Shown here: positions 16,496-26,027 of the stretch, piece after piece
How positions within the stretch are numbered: position 1 is the stretch's first letter
Layout: every line of letters begins with the position of its first letter
Source of the DNA: an uncultured Desulfatitalea sp.
GTDB taxonomy: Bacteria > Desulfobacterota > Desulfobacteria > Desulfobacterales > Desulfosarcinaceae
Assembly: GCA_937868765.1 (NCBI GenBank)
Contig: CALMNL010000004.1
Span: forward strand, 632,749-696,748
Direction: 5' to 3'
Length of the DNA: 64,000 bases
Notes under the pieces: model-generated
What the model was told of the DNA's origin: nothing
Seen by the model: the letters and a program-made list of their open reading frames with translations, nothing else
Databases searched by the model: none
Position numbers and translations under genes: made by a program

Positions 16496-17611
16496 ATGAT
16501 GGCTACGATGAAAAAGACAATCCGTTTATTTGGGATGATGATTTTTCTTTTCGGCACATGGACCATTTCCGCAAGCGCTGAACCCTGCTCCCCTTCAACG
16601 GCCTTCGATGCTTATGCCATGCAGTATTTGACCCGGACCATTCCGGGAATAAGATTGCTGCAAACCAGTCCGGGCATGCATGTCATCCTGGCCGGGACCG
16701 GTCAACCTTGGTATGATCCCATCCGCAATCCCCAGAGTATCGCCATCATTGCTGGCGGGAAATTCATCTTGTTTGATGCAGGGGACGGCTGCGCTCACAC
16801 CCTAGAGCGCCTGAATCTGCCCATCAACCTGGTCGACACGGTCTTTCTGACCCATTATCACTCGGATCACGTCAACGGTCTGGGGCATTTGATCAGCCAC
16901 ACTTGGGTGAATGGCCGGCAGCAGCGGATTGATGTATACGGTCCTAAAGGCGCCATTTACCTGACCAACGGGTTCAAAAAAGCAGCCAAATTGGATGTCG
17001 CTATCCGGACCGGAAATCTCGAGACCCTCGACACCGATTTGGCTGAGGGTGTACCCCACGAATTCGCCTACCCCGAAGACGGCTCGCCCATGACGGTGTG
17101 GAACGAGAACGGCGTTGTGGTCAAGGCCTTCAAAAACGATCACTACGATGTGGAAATCTCATGCGGATACCGTGTCGAATACGCCGGAAGAGCGATCGTG
17201 CTCAGCGGCGACACCATTTATTCAGAGCATGTGATCGAAAATTCCATTGGCGCCGCCCTGCTCATCCATGAAGCCACCAATAAAGCCATGGCGGAACGCG
17301 CGGCATGCCTGGCGGCTACTTTGCTGGGGCCGCAGGGGCAGAGTACGGCCCTTCGGATCCGACGCGCCATAGAACATCACATCGACACATCGGAGGTCGC
17401 CGAGGTGGCTGCCCTTGCAGGAGTGCAAAGCCTCATTTTGACCCACATCATCCCGCCGATCCCGGAGTCTTTTTCGAACGCCTTCATGGAAGGCATGGAT
17501 GCGATCTACGCCGGCCCAATCGTTGTCGCCAAGGACGGCGATTCCTTCTACCTGCCGCCGTTGCCCGATGTCGGCATTGTCGGACCGTGCAATGGACCCT
17601 GCGCACCATGA
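16496..17611 (+). CDS. Exported metallo-beta-lactamase-fold hydrolase
   Basis: A 371-residue protein with a signal peptide (KKTIRLFGMMIFLFGTWTISASA) cut near residue 28; the ATG at 16496 follows GGGAAGGAAG. The zinc motif is THYHSDHVNG (His120, His122, Asp124, His125), with GDT (SGDTIYSEH) and a late LTHIIPP histidine. The layout resembles the RNase Z/arylsulfatase-like branch. Export implies action on a periplasmic substrate, perhaps releasing an ester or sulfate before uptake; this is inference. It is 96 bases after the oxidoreductase and before the porin gene. Confidence 0.83.
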   Translation: MMATMKKTIRLFGMMIFLFGTWTISASAEPCSPSTAFDAYAMQYLTRTIPGIRLLQTSPGMHVILAGTGQPWYDPIRNPQSIAIIAGGKFILFDAGDGCAHTLERLNLPINLVDTVFLTHYHSDHVNGLGHLISHTWVNGRQQRIDVYGPKGAIYLTNGFKKAAKLDVAIRTGNLETLDTDLAEGVPHEFAYPEDGSPMTVWNENGVVVKAFKNDHYDVEISCGYRVEYAGRAIVLSGDTIYSEHVIENSIGAALLIHEATNKAMAERAACLAATLLGPQGQSTALRIRRAIEHHIDTSEVAEVAALAGVQSLILTHIIPPIPESFSNAFMEGMDAIYAGPIVVAKDGDSFYLPPLPDVGIVGPCNGPCAP

Positions 17612-17843
17612 AAGCACCACCCCTGTCTGGCAACATGGCCCTGGACCTCAGTGCCCCCAGGGCCTGGGACGGGAAGTCTCCCTGGCCTTGAGGCGCGCGT
17701 GGCGGATGCTGTCGTCACGGATCTTCTGACCTTTTGGCCGCGGAAGAGGCAGAATATATCTACAGATACGTCCATCCGGGTCATCGGCAGTTCCAGTGTG
17801 TCTTAAAAATGCAGAAATGAATGCAGAAGAAAGGATGAAACCG

Positions 17844-19151
17844 ATGCTACGCAGCCTATATTATTCATTCAGCTTGGTCCTCATTCTGGCACAGTTGCTG
17901 CCGTCTTCCGTATTGGGGCATGGATGGGGCGGTTACGAACAGGGGGCCAAGGCGCGCGGCATGGGCGGCGCTTTTACGGGCCTGGCCGATGACCCGAGCG
18001 CTGTTTTCTACAACCCGGCCGGGATATTGAAGTTGGAAGGAACCCAGACATCGTTTGGAGTGGCCGTGCCAATCATACGAGGTCAGTTCGAAAGCTATGG
18101 AACATCGGGTATGGATGATGTCAACCGGGGGGATGAAACCAGTCTCGAAGATCAGACGTTCATCATCCCCAACTTCTATTTGACATCTGAAATTAACGAT
18201 CGACTTGCATTGGGATTGGGCGAATACACGATCTATGGACTGGGTTTCGAGTGGCCCGACTCTTTTGAGGGAAGATTCGCACCCGGAGGCATAAACGGCG
18301 ATTTAAAAACGATGACGCTGAGCCCCGTTGTCGCCTACCGGATCACCGACGATCTTTCCATTGCTGCAGGCGGTCGAATCGAACGCGCGGAACTGGCTCT
18401 TGAAAATAGAATTTTTGTTGCCCCCGGTGTCGGCGAAGTCAGCTCCAAAATCAGCGGGGATGATTATGCAGTGGCCTGGTATTCGGCGATCCTTTACCAA
18501 ATTACGCAGAATTTTAGTGCCGGATTGAATTACAGGAGCGAAATGAAACACTCCTTCGACGATCTCGATGTCGAATTTACTCCTCAAATAGGTATGCTAG
18601 GCCCTATTCCCGTCGGTCTAACCAATACGAAAGCCGACCTCGATGTAACTCTACCGCAATTTATTTCCCTCGGGTTGGCCTGGTCCGTCGGGTCCCTGAC
18701 ATTGACGGCAGACGCCTATTGGTGGAATTGGTCCAAGTTGGATGAATTGAATTTCGTTCTGGAAGCGCCGGTTGCCGGTCAAGCATCCCTGCGCACGCCC
18801 ATGGATTGGAACGATACCTGGACTTGGGCCATAGGCGCTCAATACAAGATCAAGGCCTGGGATAGGGAAATAAGCCTGAGAGGCGGATTTATGTACGAGG
18901 AATCTCCTGTACCCGATGAAACCGTCATTCCGGTCGGGTACCAGGGTGACAACCTGTTGTACAATGTCGGCATTGGTACCCCGATTGGCCCGATTTACTC
19001 CGATCTTTATTTTACATATGTTCACACAAAAGATCGCGTCTGGAACAATTCCTATAGCTATACGCGAAACCCCGGGGGTGGACCGGTCACAGGTGAATTC
19101 AACGATTACCAAACCTTTTTAATAGGCGTAAATTTCACTTACAAATTCTAA
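17844..19151 (+). CDS. FadL/TodX-family outer-membrane transport protein
   Basis: About 435 residues. The signal peptide (RSLYYSFSLVLILAQLLPSSVLG) is followed by HGWGGYEQGAKARGMGGAF and LADDPSAVFYNPAGI, the N-terminal hatch signature of FadL-type channels for hydrophobic compounds. The rest alternates polar and aromatic residues as in a beta barrel and ends FTYKF, an outer-membrane assembly signal. I chose the ATG at 17844 because AAGG lies 9 bases upstream; in-frame ATGs at 17817 and 17835 are possible. As last gene of the catabolic cluster it is the probable entry channel, so the substrate is likely hydrophobic (long-chain, terpenoid or aromatic). Confidence 0.88.
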   Translation: MLRSLYYSFSLVLILAQLLPSSVLGHGWGGYEQGAKARGMGGAFTGLADDPSAVFYNPAGILKLEGTQTSFGVAVPIIRGQFESYGTSGMDDVNRGDETSLEDQTFIIPNFYLTSEINDRLALGLGEYTIYGLGFEWPDSFEGRFAPGGINGDLKTMTLSPVVAYRITDDLSIAAGGRIERAELALENRIFVAPGVGEVSSKISGDDYAVAWYSAILYQITQNFSAGLNYRSEMKHSFDDLDVEFTPQIGMLGPIPVGLTNTKADLDVTLPQFISLGLAWSVGSLTLTADAYWWNWSKLDELNFVLEAPVAGQASLRTPMDWNDTWTWAIGAQYKIKAWDREISLRGGFMYEESPVPDETVIPVGYQGDNLLYNVGIGTPIGPIYSDLYFTYVHTKDRVWNNSYSYTRNPGGGPVTGEFNDYQTFLIGVNFTYKF

Positions 19152-19678
19152 AAAATCGCGATAGCAGGCGGTTCCGGTTTTTCTGCTCCAGCTTAACTGG
19201 ACTGTTGAACAGAGGGCGGCAGAACGGACCGCCTTGGACGAAAGCCGGGCTAAGCAATTTAGCAACTTCAGGCCCTTGCGGTTGAACTGCTCGAGGCTGT
19301 GGGGCGCGAGATGCAGCGCATCGCCGAACTCCTGCACGAAGATCATTCCTGCGCTCAAACCGGGTTGGGGCCCCTCGGTCTGCGTGAGCGTGCGGCCTGC
19401 TCTGGCAGTCTCTCCGTCGAAAGAGGTCCCGGGCATGGCAGTATCATCCTTCCGATAGTCCCGTCAGTCCTTCCCCAGCCTGCCGTTGAGACAGTAAAAG
19501 GAAGAATTAATTTGTGGAGCAAACAGGGTTGGCAGTGTCGGTGTTCGGGGCCTTGTTGGCAGACGATACTAAAATGCTGTATGTCTCCATGTCCGGAGAT
19601 GGACGGCATCACCGAAAAAATTGAGGTTTCTATGAGGGCCGGTCGACATCCTAAAATTTCCCGATTATATTCTTAGAC
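19152..19678. other. Gene-free 527-base stretch, possible decayed coding sequence
   Basis: No open frame here is convincing. Some frames read like fragments of a helical protein (EQRAAERTALDESRAKQF, then LLEAVGREMQRIAELLHED in another frame), which could be a frameshifted relic. No RNA gene or insertion-sequence end was recognised. Confidence 0.4.
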
Positions 19679-20356
19679 ATGAAGCTTTTAAAAATCTCTG
19701 ACTGGGCAGTCTCCAGAAAAAACAACACCATTGCTATTGTTCATGATGAAGGCCTGCTTCTAAGACCCAGCAAACCGCATCTTTTTATGATGGGCGGGGT
19801 TCATGGAGATGAACCCGAAGGCGTTCACTTGGCAGAACAAACTCTGAAGTGGCTCCAGCAGAATCGCAGCCCTTTAAAGTGGTCTGTTTCCATTGTAACA
19901 TGTCTAAATCCTGACGGTTTTCAATCTTCTCAGCGGGTGAACGGAAATGGAGTCGATCTGAATAGAAACTATCCAAGCAAAAACTGGTCGGCTAAATTTG
20001 ATCAACCCAAATACTATCCGGGCCCCTCGCCGGGCAGCGAGCCCGAAATTCAAGCCGTTGTCGCTTGGGTCAAAAAAACAAAACCTCGACTGATCATTCA
20101 CTTTCATTCATGGCAGCCCTGCGTTGTCCTTTCCGGTCCACCGGGAGAACCCTACGCCAAAGCCCTGAGTGAATCCTCGGGCTACCTATTAAAAGACTCC
20201 ATTGGTTACCCCACACCGGGAGGCTTAAGTCAGTGGGGATGGTTTGACAACAATATTCCTATTATTTGCACCGAAGAAAATGACCAAGGAGGTCTTGAAA
20301 AAACCTGGGAAAGATTCGGGCCAGGTTTGATAAAGATCCTAACTGCTTTGGATTAA
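19679..20356 (+). CDS. M14 zinc carboxypeptidase, murein peptide amidase-like
   Basis: A 225-residue, compact M14 protein. The zinc ligands are in GGVHGDEPEG (His42, Glu45) and IIHFHSWQ (His141 or His143). NPDGFQ and GVDLNRNYPSKNW are the substrate carboxylate-binding segment, and CTEEND holds the catalytic glutamate. The size and motifs fit MpaA-like enzymes that trim murein peptides, or DUF2817 relatives. There is no signal peptide, so cytoplasmic peptide turnover is likely. Base composition is clearly more AT-rich than the flanking genes and it stands alone between two unrelated units, suggesting transfer. No strong ribosome-binding site precedes the ATG. Confidence 0.82.
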   Translation: MKLLKISDWAVSRKNNTIAIVHDEGLLLRPSKPHLFMMGGVHGDEPEGVHLAEQTLKWLQQNRSPLKWSVSIVTCLNPDGFQSSQRVNGNGVDLNRNYPSKNWSAKFDQPKYYPGPSPGSEPEIQAVVAWVKKTKPRLIIHFHSWQPCVVLSGPPGEPYAKALSESSGYLLKDSIGYPTPGGLSQWGWFDNNIPIICTEENDQGGLEKTWERFGPGLIKILTALD

Positions 20357-20528
20357 GCATTGTGTGCATTGCGCCCAACCCCGGGAGCCAAAATGGGGAC
20401 AGCTATAGTATCAACCTGATAACACGAGCCCATGAGAATCTGCGATAAGGGAATAGTATCTACCGCTTCAACCTGCCGCAATTGGGCCGATGGTCCTAAA
20501 TGGCAGCGTTATACAATGACGTCCTGCC

Positions 20529-22526
20529 CTAGTGGTCGTGCGGCGTCACCGCCTGCCGCTCGACCACGGTATGCGCCATGGGTTCGCCGCTGAAGCTGGG
20601 GAACGCCTGGATGAACTGGCGGTGGAGCAGTTGGGTGGAGAGGATGGCCACCAGGGCCATGTTTTCCCGCTCGCTCACCAGGCGGCCCTCCTGCTGGCGG
20701 CACTTGGTCACCAGACGCCGGACCTTGGCCGGGTCGAAGCAGCCTGCGCTGTTCAGGCCGGCATCGGAGAGCAGTTCGTCCACGTAGTCGGGTGGATTCT
20801 CTCCCATGAAGCAGCGGCTGATGGGTGCCCGGTAAGGCTGCTTGGGCCGGTTGATAACCTGGGAAGGCACCTGGCCGCGGGCCATGCGCTTGAGCAGATA
20901 CTTCTCGGTGAGACCGTTGAGCCGCAGCTTGGCGGGCAGTTGCGCGGCCAGCTCCACCACCCGGTAGTCGAGGAACGGGTAACGGCCCTCGATGGAGTTG
21001 GCCATGGCCATGCGGTCGCCCTGGGTGGAGAGCAGATAGTTGGAGAGAAACAGGGTGTTCTCCAGGTACTGGGCCTTGGCCAGGGGCGACCACTGGTGGA
21101 AGGCCGCCGGCAGCTGATCGACGATGCGGCGGGTGAAGCTCTCCAGGTCGTCGGTCTGGAACTGCATTTCCGCCGAGAAGAACCCCTTGAGCTGGCTGGT
21201 GTTGAGCCAGCGCACCATGTGGGAGTAAACCGGCGAATCCACCTGCTCCAGATTCTTCTTGAAAAAGCCGATGAGAAAAGCGCTGGGCCGGCCGCTGGCC
21301 TGGTCGAAGATGTCGGGGTAGATCTTTCCCAGCAGGAAGGGCCGCAGGTTCGATTCGGGATGGCGCGCCCAAAAACGCCGGATCATCGCTTCCTTGAAGA
21401 TATCGTAGCCGCCGAAGATTTCGTCGGCACCCTCGCCGGTCAGCACCACCTTAAAATCGCTCCGGCGCACCAGCCCGGATAGCATCATCAGCGGCGCCGG
21501 GGCCGTGCGGATCATGGGCACCTCGGCATGCCACACCACCTTGGGGAAGATGCGGCCGATGTCGTCATAGCTGCATTGGATGGCGCGGTGCTGGGTCTGG
21601 ATGGCCATCAGGGCCGTCTGTTGGAAGTAGGTTTCGTCGAAACGCTTGTCGCTGAACTGTACCGAGAAGGTGTTGAGCCGATTGTTGAAATTGTTATGCA
21701 CCAGGGTGCTCAGGTAGGTCGAATCGATGCCGCCGCTCAGGTAGGCGCCCACGGGCACGTCGGCCCGCAGTCGGATGCGCGAGGCGTCCAGCAGCAAAGC
21801 GGCCATCTGCTCTTCCCACTCCTCCACGGAACGCGCATCGGGCTCGGCCTCGTGGAAGGCCAGCTGCCAGAAGCGCCGGATGTGCAGCCCACCGGTATCG
21901 AAGACTGCCAGATGCCCCGGCGGCAGCTGGTAGACACCGTCGAAGGCGGTCAACGGGTCCACGGGGGTCCAGCAGGTGAAGACATCCGACAAGGTGCGGG
22001 TGTTGAGCCGCCGGGGGATGCGTTCGTCCGAGAACAGAGCCTTGATCTCCGAGGCGAAGTGCAGCCGGCCCTCTGCCAGATGGTAGAAAAGAGGCCGGAT
22101 GCCGACGCGGTCGCGGCCCAGCAGCAGTTGGTTGCGGCGCTGATCCCAGATGGCGATGGCGAACTGGCCGTTGAGGTGGTGGAAGAGTTCCGGGCCGTGT
22201 TCTTCATACAGGTGGACGATGACTTCGGTGTCGCTCTGAGAGTAGAATCGATGGCCGCGCCGGATCAGGCCTTCGCGCAGCTCGGGATAGTTGAAAATCT
22301 CGCCGTTGAAGATGATCCAGACATCCCGCGTCTCGTTGTGCATGGGCTGATGGCCGCCGGACAGGTCGATGATGCTCAGGCGCGCGTGGCCCAGGCCGCA
22401 GGCGTCGCCCAGGTAAAGGCCGGTGGCATCCGGGCCGCGGTGGCTCATGGCCCGCAGCATGCGGTTCAGGATGACTTCCTGGTTCTCTTTGGCGTTGAAG
22501 TTGACGATGCCGGCGATGCCGCACAT
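20529..22526 (-). CDS. asnB: Asparagine synthase (glutamine-hydrolysing)
   Basis: A 665-residue AsnB. Cys2 of MCGIAGIV starts the class II glutaminase domain (MSHRGPDATG, then NGEIFNYPELR), and the synthetase PP-loop is GAYLSGGIDSTYLS. The C-terminal part (GDRMAMANSIEGRYPFLDYRVVELAA) is typical of the longer Gram-positive/archaeal type. It makes asparagine from aspartate, ATP and glutamine. It lies downstream of glnA on the same strand, past a strong hairpin at 22667-22703, so transcription from glnA may be attenuated. Its product could also amidate other acids, as some 650-residue AsnB homologues do. Confidence 0.9.
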   Translation of the reverse strand: MCGIAGIVNFNAKENQEVILNRMLRAMSHRGPDATGLYLGDACGLGHARLSIIDLSGGHQPMHNETRDVWIIFNGEIFNYPELREGLIRRGHRFYSQSDTEVIVHLYEEHGPELFHHLNGQFAIAIWDQRRNQLLLGRDRVGIRPLFYHLAEGRLHFASEIKALFSDERIPRRLNTRTLSDVFTCWTPVDPLTAFDGVYQLPPGHLAVFDTGGLHIRRFWQLAFHEAEPDARSVEEWEEQMAALLLDASRIRLRADVPVGAYLSGGIDSTYLSTLVHNNFNNRLNTFSVQFSDKRFDETYFQQTALMAIQTQHRAIQCSYDDIGRIFPKVVWHAEVPMIRTAPAPLMMLSGLVRRSDFKVVLTGEGADEIFGGYDIFKEAMIRRFWARHPESNLRPFLLGKIYPDIFDQASGRPSAFLIGFFKKNLEQVDSPVYSHMVRWLNTSQLKGFFSAEMQFQTDDLESFTRRIVDQLPAAFHQWSPLAKAQYLENTLFLSNYLLSTQGDRMAMANSIEGRYPFLDYRVVELAAQLPAKLRLNGLTEKYLLKRMARGQVPSQVINRPKQPYRAPISRCFMGENPPDYVDELLSDAGLNSAGCFDPAKVRRLVTKCRQQEGRLVSERENMALVAILSTQLLHRQFIQAFPSFSGEPMAHTVVERQAVTPHDH

Positions 22527-22666
22527 GGAGGGGCTCCTTTTATGCTCAAGACCGAGGGCTGCAGATTCAATAGCTGGGTTGTCAGCCTGCTCCGTCCCTT
22601 GTTCGAATCGATATTTTCAATAAATTACACGATTATCGCCGGATGGCAAGATGCCGCGCCAAATTG

Positions 22667-22703
22667 ATCGGCCGGACCGGGCGAGGTGCCCGGTCCGGCC
22701 GAT
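22667..22703 (-). terminator. Strong hairpin downstream of glnA
   Basis: A perfect 16-bp stem (arms 22667-22682 and 22688-22703, ATCGGCCGGACCGGGC type) with a 5-base loop lies 27 bases after the glnA stop. On the minus strand it is followed by CAATTTGG, a short T run. It is likely a terminator or processing barrier between glnA and asnB. Confidence 0.7.
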
Positions 22704-22729
22704 GCGATATTCGTTGTCCCTGCTCGGGG

Positions 22730-24142
22730 TTAGATGTCGAAGTAGAGGGCGAATTCATGGGGGTGCGGACGCAGCTTGACCGGGTTGACCTCGTGCTTGG
22801 TCTTGTAGCTGATCCACATGTCGATAGCGTCCTGGGTGAAGACGTCGCCCTTGCGCAGGAAGTCGCTGTCTTCGGTCATGGCCTTCATGGCTTCCTCCAG
22901 CGATCCCGGGGCCGAGGGGATCAGCGCCAGTTCCTCGGGCGGCAGGCCGTAGATGTCCTTGTCCAGCGGATCGCCCGGATCGATCTTGTTCTCGATGCCG
23001 TCGATGGCCGCCATCAGGCAGGCGGCAAACGAGAGGTAACCGTTGCAGGACGGGTCGGGCGTGCGGAACTCGATGCGTTTGGCTTTGGGCGACGCCGAGT
23101 ACATGGGAATGCGGATGGCGGCGCTGCGGTTGCGGCTGGAGTAGGCCAGGTTCACCGGCGCCTCGAAGCCCGGCACCAACCGTTTGTAGGAGTTGGTGGT
23201 GGGGTTGGAGAAGGCGCAGATGGCGCGGGCGTGCTTGAGGATGCCGCCGATGGCGTGCAGGCCCATCTGGCTCAGGCCGGCATACTTGTCACCGGCGAAC
23301 AGGGGCTGGCCGCCCTTCCAGATGCTTATGTGGGTGTGCATGCCGCTGCCGTTGTCCTCGAAGAGCGGCTTGGGCATGAAGGTGACGGTGTGGTTGTGGC
23401 GCAGGGCCACGTTCTTGAGCACGTATTTGAACCACATCAACTGGTCGGCCATGACCAGCAGCGGCTTGAAGCGCATGTCGATCTCGCACTGGCCGGCGGT
23501 GGCCACTTCGTGGTGCTGGGCCTCGATCTCGATGCCCAGGTTCTGGAGTATCAGAACCATTTCGGTGCGGATATCCTGGAACTTGTCCATGGGCGGCACC
23601 GGGAAGTAGCCCTCTTTGTGGCGCGGCTTGTAGCCCAGGTTCGGTCCTTCGTCGCGGCCGGTGTTCCAGGCGCCCTCGATGGAGTCGATGCTGTAGAAGG
23701 CCTTGTTGGATTTGGACTCGAAGCGGATGTCGTCGAAGATGAAGAACTCGGCTTCCGGTCCGATGTAGGCCACGTCGCCGATGCCGCTGCTCTTGAGGTA
23801 GGTTTCGGCCTTCTTGGCGATGTAGCGCGGATCGCGGCTGTACGGCTGGCGGGTCACCGGATCGACGATGTCACAGATCAGCACCAGGGTGGACTCCTTG
23901 AAGAAGGGGTCGATCTTGGCCGTGGCCGGATCGGGGATCAGCAACATGTCGCTGGCATGGATCGGCTGCCAACCGCGGATGCTCGATCCGTCGAAGCCGT
24001 AACCATCCTCGAAATTACCTTCATCCATCTCGCTGGCCGGGATCGTCAGGTGCTGCCACAGCCCCGGAAAGTCCATGAAGCGCAGATCGATCATCTTGAC
24101 GTTTTTGTCCTTGACCATCTTAAGTACATCTTTAGGTGTCAT
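22730..24142 (-). CDS. glnA: Glutamine synthetase, type I
   Basis: A 470-residue GlnA of normal length, converting glutamate, ammonia and ATP to glutamine. The beta-grasp loop is [15 protein letters not shown], and metal/ammonia-site residues lie in [13 protein letters not shown] and [10 protein letters not shown]. The ATP-site loop is [12 protein letters not shown], and [17 protein letters not shown] is intact. Tyr398 in [11 protein letters not shown] is the adenylylation site used by GlnE, which is encoded at 32.9-35.8 kb. GGAG lies 5 bases before the ATG. It follows the PII gene after 158 bases, and the unit amt-glnB-glnA shares one strand. Confidence 0.97.
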   Translation of the reverse strand: MTPKDVLKMVKDKNVKMIDLRFMDFPGLWQHLTIPASEMDEGNFEDGYGFDGSSIRGWQPIHASDMLLIPDPATAKIDPFFKESTLVLICDIVDPVTRQPYSRDPRYIAKKAETYLKSSGIGDVAYIGPEAEFFIFDDIRFESKSNKAFYSIDSIEGAWNTGRDEGPNLGYKPRHKEGYFPVPPMDKFQDIRTEMVLILQNLGIEIEAQHHEVATAGQCEIDMRFKPLLVMADQLMWFKYVLKNVALRHNHTVTFMPKPLFEDNGSGMHTHISIWKGGQPLFAGDKYAGLSQMGLHAIGGILKHARAICAFSNPTTNSYKRLVPGFEAPVNLAYSSRNRSAAIRIPMYSASPKAKRIEFRTPDPSCNGYLSFAACLMAAIDGIENKIDPGDPLDKDIYGLPPEELALIPSAPGSLEEAMKAMTEDSDFLRKGDVFTQDAIDMWISYKTKHEVNPVKLRPHPHEFALYFDI

Positions 24143-24300
24143 ATCTTCTCCTTTTTACTATTCCGCCATACAGCGTGTGTATATGAGACAAGTCATCTTA
24201 CCCTGCTTACTGCCTCTGTTATTGGCAATAATCCTTCTTCCGCTGCCGCGCGCGACGGGCGGCGTTGCGCTGAATTTCACCAAATCGGCAACCCGGTGCG

Positions 24301-25976
<1,676 letters not shown>

Positions 25977-26027
25977 TCGTTTCATCCTCCTTCAAACCAA
26001 AAATGAATCTTAGAGACCGCGGCAGGC

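Noticed and set aside
17637-17664. GGCCCTGG/CCAGGGCC hairpin after the metallo-beta-lactamase-fold gene as a terminator
   Set aside because: No T run follows and the FadL-type gene downstream appears to belong to the same unit.
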